Origin: Nocardia vinacea
Lineage (GTDB): Bacteria; Actinomycetota; Actinomycetes; Mycobacteriales; Mycobacteriaceae
Reading direction: 5' to 3'
Assembly: GCF_035920345.1 (NCBI RefSeq)
Contig: NZ_CP109149.1
Span: 9,610,001-9,674,000 of the forward strand
Length of the DNA stretch: 64,000 nt
Part shown: piece by piece, positions 8,168 to 16,183 of the stretch
Layout: each line of letters opens with the position of its first letter
Numbering within the stretch: position 1 is the first letter of the stretch
The notes under the pieces: generated by a model
The model's database searches: none
Told to the model about the DNA's origin: nothing
Seen by the model: only the letters and a program-made list of their open reading frames with translations
Program-made: the position numbers and the translations under genes

Positions 8168-9426
8168 CGACCGAGCCCACGGCGGATCCCGCCGAGGCGC
8201 GGCCCGCACTGCCTTCGCTGACCGGGGCGCGGTGGTGGGCCGCGTTCGCGGTATTCCTGTTGCACGCCTTGGTATTTCTGCCGGTCTATCCGTTTCAGAA
8301 GTCCGAGTTGTTCCGGCAGATCCACCAGGTGATGCCGATGCAGTTGGGCGCGGCCGGGGTCACATTCTTCTTCGTACTGTCCGGGTTCATCATCCATTGG
8401 TCGTTCCGGCCCGGAAATTCGGTGCCACGCTTCTATTGGCGGCGGGTGTTGAAGATCTATCCGACGCATCTGGTTGCGACGGTGGCCTTCGTCGTGGTCG
8501 CGAGTGTGCCACTGTCGCGGCTGGTGGTGTGGGCGCCGAATGTGCTGCTGATCCACACCTGGGTGCCGAAGTGGACGACGGTCGGCGGGCTCAATGTGCC
8601 GTCCTGGTCGCTGGGTGCGGAAATGCTGTTCTACCTGAGCTTTCCGCTTGCCTTGCCGCTGGTGCGGCGCATTCGCGGGGAGCAGGTGTGGTGGGTGATC
8701 GCAGGTCTGCTCGTGCTGATTCTCGCGCTGCATACGGCGTACTTCCTGTGGGTGCCCGGTCCGAAGGGCATCGCGAATGCCTTTGCGCCACGGCTCGTTC
8801 CGGGAAATGTGTCGCCGTACTTCGAGCTGCACGCGTCACCGGCCTGGTTCGCACAGCCGGATATCCCGGTGGCGCCGTCCTATTGGCTCAGCTATACGTT
8901 TCCGGCGTCGCGGCTGCCCGAGTTCTTCCTCGGGGTGCTCGCCGCGCGGCTGGTGCTGGAGGGGCGCTGGCGCAATACCCGGCTGGATCGGCCGCTGCTG
9001 GCCTTGGCCGTCGCCTTCGCGGCCACCTGGGTGGTGCCGGTGAACTACAAGATGTCGGCGCTGCTGCTCGCACCGATGACCGCGGTGGTCGCGACGCTCG
9101 CGGCGCGGGATCTGGCTGGTCTGCGCGGCCTGAACGCCTCGCCCAGGATGGTGTGGCTCGGCAATATTTCCTTCGCCTTCTATCTGATCCAGTTTCCGGT
9201 CATGGTGCTGATCACCCGGCTGTTCATCGGCGGTCGACAGTTCGGTCCACTCGGCTGGCTGGGGTTCGCCGGGCTGAGCCTGATCGTCGCGATAGCGGCG
9301 GCGGCCGCGATCTACCGCTGGGTGGACGAACCGCTGATGCGTCGCTTCGCCGGCCGCCGCGCCGTGCGTCCGCCCGCGACGACGCGAGCTCCGGTCGACC
9401 GCGTTACCGCCTCGGTTGCGCCGTGA
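8164..9426 (+). CDS. Membrane acyltransferase, acyltransferase-3 (OafA/YrhL) family
   Basis: A 420-aa polytopic protein that probably moves acyl groups onto exported sugars or lipids. It starts with a GTG overlapping the stop of the SGNH gene. The N-terminal segment TGARWWAAFAVFLLHALVF carries the family's His, and FFFVLSGFIIHWSF followed by FYWRRVLKIYPTHLVA is the characteristic second block. About ten hydrophobic segments follow. In OafA-type enzymes an SGNH domain can be fused to the acyltransferase-3 domain; here the two are separate, coupled genes. The true substrate is unknown. Confidence 0.87.
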   Translation: MTTEPTADPAEARPALPSLTGARWWAAFAVFLLHALVFLPVYPFQKSELFRQIHQVMPMQLGAAGVTFFFVLSGFIIHWSFRPGNSVPRFYWRRVLKIYPTHLVATVAFVVVASVPLSRLVVWAPNVLLIHTWVPKWTTVGGLNVPSWSLGAEMLFYLSFPLALPLVRRIRGEQVWWVIAGLLVLILALHTAYFLWVPGPKGIANAFAPRLVPGNVSPYFELHASPAWFAQPDIPVAPSYWLSYTFPASRLPEFFLGVLAARLVLEGRWRNTRLDRPLLALAVAFAATWVVPVNYKMSALLLAPMTAVVATLAARDLAGLRGLNASPRMVWLGNISFAFYLIQFPVMVLITRLFIGGRQFGPLGWLGFAGLSLIVAIAAAAAIYRWVDEPLMRRFAGRRAVRPPATTRAPVDRVTASVAP

Positions 9427-9444
9427 CGAGGCAGAATCCCAGGC

Positions 9445-11442
9445 ATGACTCCCGGCGAGCCGGCCGCGCGCGACCGTAAACGGCACGGTAGGCACTACAC
9501 GCCACCCGCCCTGGCGCGCTTTCTCGCGCAGCGGCTGCTCGAACATGCGCCGCTGCCAGCTGACGTCGGGTCGTCGGGAACCGGTCATGCTGTGGCGCCG
9601 GACGTGCGGTCGGCAGTGCGGGAACCTGGTCAGCAGGCGCGACGGGCCGCGACCGGGACTGGGACGCCTGATGGAGAGGTGCGGGACACGGCAGCCCTGG
9701 GCGCTGGAGTGCGGGTGCCGAGCGGAGGGGTGCTACGGGTGCTCGATCCGGCCTGTGGGGACGGTGAGCTGCTGCTCGCGCTGGATCAGGTTGCGGGGGA
9801 GTTGGTGCCAGGGGTGCGGGTGGAATTGGTGGGGTACGACCTGGATGCCGCCGGGGTTGCGGTGGCGCGAGAGCGGGCGGCGGCCGCGGGGGTCGCGATC
9901 GAGTGGCATATCGGGGATTTCCTGACCGAATCGGCGGGGATCGCGGCGGGTTCGTTCGATGCGATCATCACCAATCCGCCGTATGTGCGGACTCAGCAGT
10001 TGGGTGGGCCGACCGCGCAGTTGCTCAGCAAGCAGTTCGGGTTGCAGGGGCGGATCGATCTCACCCACCCATTCGTCGCGGTCGCGCCGCGGCTGCTGAG
10101 GTCGGGTGGGGTGCTCGGGTTGCTGTGTGCCAATCGGTTTCTCACCACCAAGGCCGGTGCGAATATTCGGAGCCTGCTGCGCACCGAGTTGGCTCCGGTC
10201 GAGCTGTACGACCTCGGTGATACGAAGTTGTTCGAGGCGGCGGTGCTGCCCGCGGTCACCATCGCCACCCGGACGGCAGCCCGCGCGGTCTGCCGCTATG
10301 TTTCGGCCTACGAGATCGATGCCGCCGAAATCGTCGGCGGGACGGATCTTTTCGAGGCGCTGGCGGCCGAACAGAGTCACTGTGTCGAGCACTGCGGGCG
10401 TACTTTCGCGGTCGAGGTCGGTACGTTGGCGACGGGCGATCAGGCAGTGATCCGTGGGGCATCCGGCGATCAGATGACGGGTGATCGAGCAAACCGCGGC
10501 GATCCGGTGGTATCGGGACCGGTAGTTGCCTGGCGGGTTGCCGCTTCCGATCGTGGTGACGCTGTGGACGCGCCGGAAACCGTTGCTAGTGACGCGGACG
10601 GGCACAGCGGCGCGTGGCGAATGTCCCGGCCGGAGATCGACAGGTGGTTGGCCGAGGTGGAGGCGGGGACCTGGCGGACATTCGGTGCCGTGGGGCGGAT
10701 TCGGGTGGGGATCAAGACAACTGCGGATCGGGTGTTCATTTCCGATCGGTGGGCGGAGCTGCGGCCGCGGCCGGAGGGGGAGTTGTTATTCGATTTGATC
10801 ACCCATCAGGATGTCGATCCGTGGCGGATTTCGCGTGAGCGCGACGTACAGGTGCTGTATCCGTACGACACGTCACAACCCGCGCGGATGCCGGTTGACC
10901 TGCGAGAATTTCCCGGGGCCGCGGCATATTTGGAGTCACATCGGGAGACGTTGGCAGGTCGGAAGTATCTGACCGACAGCGGCAGGGAGTGGTTCGAGAT
11001 CTGGGTGCCGCAGCGACCGCATCTGTGGCGGGTGCCCAAAGTGGTCTTTCCCGATATCAGCGAGCGGCCACGATTCGCCTTGGATCGGTCCGGGGCGGTG
11101 GTGAACGGGGATTGCTATTGGATGTCGCTGGCCGATCTCGGGGTGGACGGCGCCGCGGAGCGGTTGGCGTATTTGCTGATGGGCGTCGCGAATTCGGCGC
11201 TGGGCCTGCGGTTCTACGATGCGGTGTGCGGGAACCGGCTGTATTCGGGTAGGCGGCGGTGGATCACCCAGTATGTATCGCGGCTGCCGCTGCCGGATCC
11301 GACCACGATGCGGGCGGGTGGCGTCGTCGAACTGGTTCGGGAGTTCATCGACGACGGCAGGGAGCCCGACGCGAATTCGCTCCGCCTGCTCGATGAATGG
11401 GTGGCGGCCGCCTTCGGCACCCGGATGTTCGAAATGCGTTGA
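9445..11442 (+). CDS. N6-adenine DNA methyltransferase, Eco57I/TaqI-like
   Basis: A 665-aa protein predicted to methylate adenine in a specific DNA site. Motif I (VLDPACGDGELLLALD) binds SAM and motif IV (ITNPPYV) is catalytic. An N-terminal KRHGRHYTPPALARFL segment and a C-terminal RVGIKTTADRVFIS segment, which begins the recognition domain, complete the type II/IIG plan. Two Gly/Asp/Ala-rich stretches, about residues 35-92 and 330-385, look like disordered insertions. No nuclease motif or neighbouring restriction gene was found, so it appears to be an orphan methylase or a methylase whose partner lies elsewhere. A CAGAAT box 7 nt before the ATG may mark a leaderless start. Confidence 0.85.
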   Translation: MTPGEPAARDRKRHGRHYTPPALARFLAQRLLEHAPLPADVGSSGTGHAVAPDVRSAVREPGQQARRAATGTGTPDGEVRDTAALGAGVRVPSGGVLRVLDPACGDGELLLALDQVAGELVPGVRVELVGYDLDAAGVAVARERAAAAGVAIEWHIGDFLTESAGIAAGSFDAIITNPPYVRTQQLGGPTAQLLSKQFGLQGRIDLTHPFVAVAPRLLRSGGVLGLLCANRFLTTKAGANIRSLLRTELAPVELYDLGDTKLFEAAVLPAVTIATRTAARAVCRYVSAYEIDAAEIVGGTDLFEALAAEQSHCVEHCGRTFAVEVGTLATGDQAVIRGASGDQMTGDRANRGDPVVSGPVVAWRVAASDRGDAVDAPETVASDADGHSGAWRMSRPEIDRWLAEVEAGTWRTFGAVGRIRVGIKTTADRVFISDRWAELRPRPEGELLFDLITHQDVDPWRISRERDVQVLYPYDTSQPARMPVDLREFPGAAAYLESHRETLAGRKYLTDSGREWFEIWVPQRPHLWRVPKVVFPDISERPRFALDRSGAVVNGDCYWMSLADLGVDGAAERLAYLLMGVANSALGLRFYDAVCGNRLYSGRRRWITQYVSRLPLPDPTTMRAGGVVELVREFIDDGREPDANSLRLLDEWVAAAFGTRMFEMR

Positions 11443-11443
11443 G

Positions 11444-12064
11444 TTATGTGGTGGCCCGGACACCGACCATCGGCAGCAACGTGCGTCGCGCGAAATTCCG
11501 ACCCGCCGCCACATCATCGATCGGAATGAGCCCGTCGGGCGTCAATGCCAGCGACAGTGCCAGCCGCGCCATGATCTCGGCGACGAGTTCGAAGTCGAAG
11601 TCGTCATCCGCACCGCTGCGGAGTTCGCGCAGTTTCTCCGCCAGATAGGTGCGCCCGACCGCGATGATCGGTCCGGCCTCGGTAGTCAATCGGGGCAGGA
11701 TGAGATCGGGTTCGGTGCGCAGCAGCCGCCGCAACAGCTCGTTGCCCGCGATCGCGGTGATGACCGCGACGAAGATCTCGATCAGCTGTTCCTCGACGCC
11801 GTCGACCTTCTGCACCCGCTTATCGATCTCGGCGACGAAACGCTGCGCCTCGCGCACGCTGACCGCCTCGACCAGATCGTTCTTCGATTCGAAGCGGCGA
11901 TACAGGGTGGCCGGGCTGATTCCGGCGCGCCGGGCGATCTCGCCCATGCTGGTGCGTTTGATGCCGAAGTCCAGGAACGCCGACAGCGCGCTCTCCAGCA
12001 GGTTCTCACCGTCGCTGACGGGCTTTTCCAGGATGCGCTGGAGGATGGGCGGAACGGTCGGCAT
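11444..12064 (-). CDS. TetR-family transcriptional regulator
   Basis: A 206-aa repressor-type protein. Residues about 20-65 are the TetR helix-turn-helix, with MGEIARRAGISPATLYRRFESKNDL reading through the recognition helix; the remainder is a helical ligand-binding domain of unknown specificity. It ends 2 bp from the stop of the convergent methyltransferase gene. The start at 12064 has GGAG 5 nt upstream; an in-frame ATG at 12139 would add 25 residues but lacks a ribosome site. No target operator could be identified. Confidence 0.85.
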   Translation of the reverse strand: MPTVPPILQRILEKPVSDGENLLESALSAFLDFGIKRTSMGEIARRAGISPATLYRRFESKNDLVEAVSVREAQRFVAEIDKRVQKVDGVEEQLIEIFVAVITAIAGNELLRRLLRTEPDLILPRLTTEAGPIIAVGRTYLAEKLRELRSGADDDFDFELVAEIMARLALSLALTPDGLIPIDDVAAGRNFARRTLLPMVGVRATT

Positions 12065-12211
12065 CGAAGCTCCAGTCGAATCGGCTCGGGACGCCGATGG
12101 TGCCTGGGCGTCACGACGGTGCGGGTGCGTGCCGTTCATTATTTCACCGGGTCGCGGCGGTTCGACCGCGGATCGGCACCAGAGCTCGACCGACGACTGG
12201 CGGACGCGCGA

Positions 12212-12397
12212 CTATGTGCGCGGCAGATCCAGTTCCGCCATCTCCTTTTCGATCGCATTGGCGGCGAAATCCACTCCGCTGGAGCGCAATTCGTGCACTC
12301 GCCGCTGTAGCGCCTCGATCCCACCCGGCTGGGCCGCGATATCGGCCACGCTGATCCGCCCCGACGGCCGGTGCATACTCTGCTGCACGTACGCCAC
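12212..12397 (-). CDS. Small conserved-looking protein, unknown function
   Basis: A 61-aa ORF from a GTG at 12397, preceded by a full AGGAGG with a 7-nt spacer, one of the best ribosome sites in the window. The protein begins MAYVQQSMHRPSGRISV and is helical and charged after that (IEALQRRVHELRSSGVDF). No family was recognised. It lies upstream of the TetR gene on the same strand with a gap of about 150 bp. A longer open frame to 12508 has no ribosome site. The strong site and coding-like third positions support a real gene. Confidence 0.65.
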   Translation of the reverse strand: MAYVQQSMHRPSGRISVADIAAQPGGIEALQRRVHELRSSGVDFAANAIEKEMAELDLPRT

Positions 12398-12563
12398 CGT
12401 GTTACCTCCTGCCTGCACGCTCTGCGGCCACCATCCTGGTGGGCTCGTCCTCCGCGCTGCAGACCACTCGACAGCTGTGTCGGCGGGAGACCTCGGGATA
12501 CCGGGCACGCTGGCAGAATGCTATCAGCGATTTAGATTGGTCACTTGATCAGTGTGCTCTGTC

Positions 12564-13079
12564 TCACACCTGTTTCGCGTCTCGGTGATTGGCCATGTTG
12601 TGGAGGTACACAGCGCTATTCAGTCGGATGCCGTCCCGCTCTGCCTCGCTCAACTCGCGACGCACCTTGCCGGGCACCCCCGCGACCAGCGAGCCGGGCG
12701 GAATCTGCGCACCCTCCGGAATCAGCGCATTGGCGGCGATCAGACTGCCCGCACCGATGACCGCGCCATTGAGCACCGTGGCGCCCATGCCGACGAGCAC
12801 ATCGTCGCCGACGGTGCAGCCGTGCAGGATCGCATTGTGTCCCACCGAAACTCCGGTGCCGACGGTGAGCGGGAAGCCGGGGTCGGCGTGCAGTACGCAC
12901 CCGTCCTGGATGTTGGTGCGCGCGCCGACGCTGATCGCCTCGAGGTCACCGCGCAGTACGGCGCTGTACCAGATGCTCACATCGGCCGCGAGTTGCACAC
13001 GTCCGATTACGGTGGCGTTCGGTGCGATCCACGCGGTCTCGTCGATTTCGGGCGTATGTCCGCTTACCTCGATCCTCAT
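12564..13079 (-). CDS. Gamma-class carbonic anhydrase family protein
   Basis: A 171-aa left-handed beta-helix protein of hexapeptide repeats (for example IGRVQLAADVSIWYSAVLRGDL). Zn ligands of the gamma-carbonic anhydrase/YrdA family are visible as His in CVLHAD and in VGHNAILHG. The family interconverts CO2 and bicarbonate, though many members lack measured activity. The ATG at 13079 has TATGTT six nt upstream and no Shine-Dalgarno sequence, so it is probably leaderless. It is 64 bp downstream of the GlxA-type regulator on the same strand. Confidence 0.88.
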   Translation of the reverse strand: MRIEVSGHTPEIDETAWIAPNATVIGRVQLAADVSIWYSAVLRGDLEAISVGARTNIQDGCVLHADPGFPLTVGTGVSVGHNAILHGCTVGDDVLVGMGATVLNGAVIGAGSLIAANALIPEGAQIPPGSLVAGVPGKVRRELSEAERDGIRLNSAVYLHNMANHRDAKQV

Positions 13080-13085
13080 GCCGAA

Positions 13086-13091
13086 AACATA
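13086..13091 (-). promoter_or_regulatory. -10 box of a leaderless promoter for the gamma-carbonic anhydrase gene
   Basis: On the minus strand TATGTT lies 6 nt before the ATG at 13079. Confidence 0.45.
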
Positions 13092-13143
13092 AGGGGACCG
13101 AAAGCGGCGGAGCCGACGGGGTGGGCGAACGCAGCTGGAGCTG

Positions 13144-14103
13144 CTACTCCACCGGGACCGGTGTGCCCGAGAACAGCGCGCGGTGCGCGGCCGGGCTGGT
13201 CCCGAGGATGCGGTGGAAGTGGTGGCGCAGGCTGACCGCGGTGCCGAAGCCGGTCTCGGCGGCAATGCGATCCATGGTGTCGGTGGTGGATTCCAGCAGC
13301 AGCCGCGCGCGGTCGGCGCGTTGTTGCAGCAACCACTGCTGCGGACTGTTTCCGGTGCGTTCGCGGAAGCGGCGGGTGAAGGTGCGTCGCGACATGAGTG
13401 CGATGCGAGCCCAATTGTCCAGGTCGATCGGCTCGCCGAGATTCGTCCGCGCCCAGACCATTGCGCGTTCGACCGGATCGTCGTCGGCGGCTTCGGGTAC
13501 GGCGACCGGTATGTACTGGGCCTGGGAGCCGCTGCGGTGCGGGGCGGTCACGAGCGACCTGGCCAGTTCGGTGGCGGCCCGGCTGCCGAGGTCGTCGCGG
13601 ACCAGGTGCAGGCAGCAGTCGAGTGCGGCGGCGACGCCCGCGGAGGTGACGATATCGCCGAGGTCGGTCCAGAGGGTGTCGGCACGGACCCGGACCTTCG
13701 GATAGGTCGCGGCCAAATCGGCGGCCGCGGCCCAGTGGGTGGTGATTTCCCGACCGTCCGCCAGACCGCTCGCCGCCACCGCGAAGGAACCCAGGCACAG
13801 GCCGACGATCCTGGCACCCCTGGCGTGAGCTCGATGCAGTGCGTCGCGCAGTTCCGCCGAGATGCTCATATCGCGCCGCCAACTCGGGATCACCACCATG
13901 TCGGCGCGCTCGAAGGCGTCGAGTCCGGTCTTCACGACGATGTCGAAACCGGCCGGGGTCCGCAGGGTGCCGGGATTTTCAGCGCAGACCTCGACGCGAT
14001 AGTCGGGTGTGCCCTCGGTGCCAACCCGGCCGAAGACCAGCGTCGGTACCGACAGATGGAAGGGGATAACCCCGTCGAAGGCCAGAGCGGCGACGGAACG
14101 CAT
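13144..14103 (-). CDS. GlxA-family regulator (DJ-1/PfpI domain plus AraC DNA-binding domain)
   Basis: A 319-aa transcription factor. Residues about 1-180 form a DJ-1/PfpI-like domain with the nucleophile-elbow region VGLCLGSFAVA, which in these regulators senses ligand rather than catalyses. Residues about 215-310 are an AraC-type double helix-turn-helix (MSRRTFTRRFRERTGNSPQQW and the second helix pair around DRIAAETGFGTAVSLRHHF). It is divergent from the MBL-fold hydrolase gene 71 bp away, its most likely target. TAAGAT six nt before the ATG suggests a leaderless message. Confidence 0.9.
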   Translation of the reverse strand: MRSVAALAFDGVIPFHLSVPTLVFGRVGTEGTPDYRVEVCAENPGTLRTPAGFDIVVKTGLDAFERADMVVIPSWRRDMSISAELRDALHRAHARGARIVGLCLGSFAVAASGLADGREITTHWAAAADLAATYPKVRVRADTLWTDLGDIVTSAGVAAALDCCLHLVRDDLGSRAATELARSLVTAPHRSGSQAQYIPVAVPEAADDDPVERAMVWARTNLGEPIDLDNWARIALMSRRTFTRRFRERTGNSPQQWLLQQRADRARLLLESTTDTMDRIAAETGFGTAVSLRHHFHRILGTSPAAHRALFSGTPVPVE

Positions 14104-14109
14104 GGCCCG

Positions 14110-14115
14110 ATCTTA
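14110..14115 (-). promoter_or_regulatory. -10 box of a leaderless promoter for the GlxA-family regulator gene
   Basis: TAAGAT on the minus strand ends 6 nt before the ATG at 14103, inside the 71-bp divergent promoter region shared with the gene at 14175. Confidence 0.5.
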
Positions 14116-14174
14116 TCGCTAAGCGGCTCACGGGCCACTATTGATCGAATATAGGGGCGACAAGTATTGATCCC

Positions 14175-14942
14175 ATGACCGAGACGATTGCACGCACCAC
14201 CATCGAAGCCCTGCATATCGGCGGGCCTACTCTGCGCTTCCGGTACGGCACCCTGACTTGGCTGACCGATCCCACCTTCGACGCTCCGGGTGACTATCCC
14301 GGCCCGATCACGCTGCACAAGCTCACCGGCCCTGCCGTTTCGGTGGACCAGGTGGGACCGGTAGATGTCGTGCTGCTGTCGCACGACCAGCACGACGACA
14401 ATTTGGATCACTCCGGCCGTGAATTCCTCTCGACAGTGCCGACCGTCTTGTCGACGCCGGATGCCGGCGATCGCATCGAAGGTGTTCGGGGACTGGCGAA
14501 TTGGGAGACCGTCACGTTGGGTGACGTGCGCGTGACGGCTGTGCCCGCACTGCACGGGCCCGAGGGGTGCGAGTCGCAGACCGGCGTGGTCACCGGGTTC
14601 GTATTGCAGGCCGAGGGGCTGCCGACCGTGTATGTATCGGGTGACAATGCCTCGGTCGCGGTCGTCGAGCAGATCGTGGCGCGGATCGGCCGGATCGATA
14701 TCGCGATTCTGTTCGCCGGTGCCGCGAATGTCGGCCGGTTCGGCGATATCGATCTCACCCTGAACGCCCGTACCGCGGTGCAGGCCGCCGAGGCGTTGGG
14801 TGATGCGGTGATCGTGCCGGTGCATGCCGAGGGATGGGCGCATTTCAGTGAGACGCTCGAGCGCCTGGAGCGGAATTTCGGGTACGCCGGGCGGGGCGAG
14901 CAGCTGCGCATTCCGAAGCTGGGTGAGACGTTCGCGGTGTGA
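14175..14942 (+). CDS. MBL-fold metallohydrolase (UlaG-like)
   Basis: A 255-aa metallo-beta-lactamase-fold protein. The metal motif appears as LLSHDQHDDNLDHSG, a variant of HxHxDH with Gln in place of one residue, and further ligands are likely in PALHGPEG, YVSGDNAS and VPVHAEGWAHFS. This resembles UlaG-like hydrolases acting on lactones or phosphoesters; the substrate is unknown. It is divergent from the GlxA-family regulator, which probably controls it (inference). The ATG start has no strong ribosome site. Confidence 0.83.
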   Translation: MTETIARTTIEALHIGGPTLRFRYGTLTWLTDPTFDAPGDYPGPITLHKLTGPAVSVDQVGPVDVVLLSHDQHDDNLDHSGREFLSTVPTVLSTPDAGDRIEGVRGLANWETVTLGDVRVTAVPALHGPEGCESQTGVVTGFVLQAEGLPTVYVSGDNASVAVVEQIVARIGRIDIAILFAGAANVGRFGDIDLTLNARTAVQAAEALGDAVIVPVHAEGWAHFSETLERLERNFGYAGRGEQLRIPKLGETFAV

Positions 14943-15018
14943 GCGTCCTCGGAAAACCGGTGGTGCGCTCAGCGCGGCGTTCATGGCGCCGGGGCCATTG
15001 GTGGTCCACGATGGCGAT

Positions 15019-16134
15019 ATGAGGATCGCAGTTCCGCGGGAGGTCAAGGAGCAGGAGTTTCGAGTGGCGCTGACCCCGGCCGGTGCCAGGGAACTGGTGC
15101 GGCACGGGCACGAAGTGCTGATCCAGGCCGGTGCGGGGGTGGGGTCCGGATTTTCGGATGCGGATTATGTCGCCGCCGGTGCGCGGATGGTGCCCACCGT
15201 CGAACAGGTGTGGTGGGAGGGTGAGCTGGTACTGAAGGTCAAGGAGCCGATCGCCCAGGAGTATCCGCGGCTGCGCCGGGAGCAGGTGCTGTTCACCTAT
15301 CTGCATCTGGCCGCGTCGCGCGAGTGCACCGATGCGATTCTGCGCTCCGGAATCACCGCGATCGCCTATGAGACGGTGCGGGCGGCGGATGGGTCGCTAC
15401 CGCTGCTCGCACCGATGAGCGAGGTCGCGGGCAAGCTCGGCCCACAGGTCGGCGCATATCACCTGATGGCGCCGCTCGGCGGTGCCGGGCTATTGCTCGG
15501 CGGGGTACCGGGGGTGCTTCCGGCCGATGTGGTGGTGCTCGGCGGTGGTGTCGCGGGGACGAACGCGGCCACGGTCGCGGCCGGGATGGGCGCGAAAGTC
15601 ACTGTGCTGGATACGAATTTGACGCGACTGCGCGAGCTCGACGCGCGGTTCGAAGGGCGTATCTCGACGGTGGCCTCGAATGCGGTCGAGGTTGAACGGG
15701 CTGTACTGTCCGCGGATCTCGTCATCGGTTCGGTGCTGGTGCCTGGCGCGCGGGCGCCGAAGCTCGTGTCCGAGGAACTGGTTCGCGGTATGCGGCCAGG
15801 ATCGGTGCTGGTGGATATCGCCATCGATCAGGGCGGGTGCTTCGCCGGTTCACATCCGACGACGCACGCGAATCCCACATTCCGCGTGGCTGATTCGCTG
15901 TACTACTGTGTGGCGAATATGCCGGGTGCGGTGCCGCACACCGCGACCGTGGCGCTCACCAATGCCACTCTCCCGTATGTGCGGGCGATCGCCGACCATG
16001 GGTGGCGGGAGGCGTGCACGGTGCATCCCGATCTCGCGCACGGGGTCACCGCGGATAAAGGGCGGTTGCTGTCGGCAGAGGTTGCGGCGGCGCACGGATA
16101 TTCGATACCCGAACCGGTTGGGTTGGCGGGCTGA
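15019..16134 (+). CDS. ald: Alanine dehydrogenase
   Basis: Ald interconverts alanine and pyruvate plus ammonia with NAD(H). The protein is 371 aa, the same length as the M. tuberculosis enzyme, when started at the ATG at 15019 (MRIAVPREVKEQEFRVALTP). The pyruvate-binding Arg/Lys region KVKEPI, catalytic His in TYLHLAAS, the NAD-binding Rossmann motif LGGGVAGTNAATVAAGMGA and ASP-containing VLVDIAIDQGG are present. The open frame continues upstream of 15019, but that extension has no support. The next gene begins about 50 bp downstream. Confidence 0.93.
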   Translation: MRIAVPREVKEQEFRVALTPAGARELVRHGHEVLIQAGAGVGSGFSDADYVAAGARMVPTVEQVWWEGELVLKVKEPIAQEYPRLRREQVLFTYLHLAASRECTDAILRSGITAIAYETVRAADGSLPLLAPMSEVAGKLGPQVGAYHLMAPLGGAGLLLGGVPGVLPADVVVLGGGVAGTNAATVAAGMGAKVTVLDTNLTRLRELDARFEGRISTVASNAVEVERAVLSADLVIGSVLVPGARAPKLVSEELVRGMRPGSVLVDIAIDQGGCFAGSHPTTHANPTFRVADSLYYCVANMPGAVPHTATVALTNATLPYVRAIADHGWREACTVHPDLAHGVTADKGRLLSAEVAAAHGYSIPEPVGLAG

Positions 16135-16183
16135 CGTGGTGCGATGGTGGATCCGCGGACGCGCAACGAGAAGGGCGAAAGCG

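Noticed and set aside
12139..12508. Longer versions of the small 61-aa gene and of the TetR gene
   Set aside because: Upstream starts lack ribosome sites, while internal starts have AGGAGG or GGAG at good spacing.
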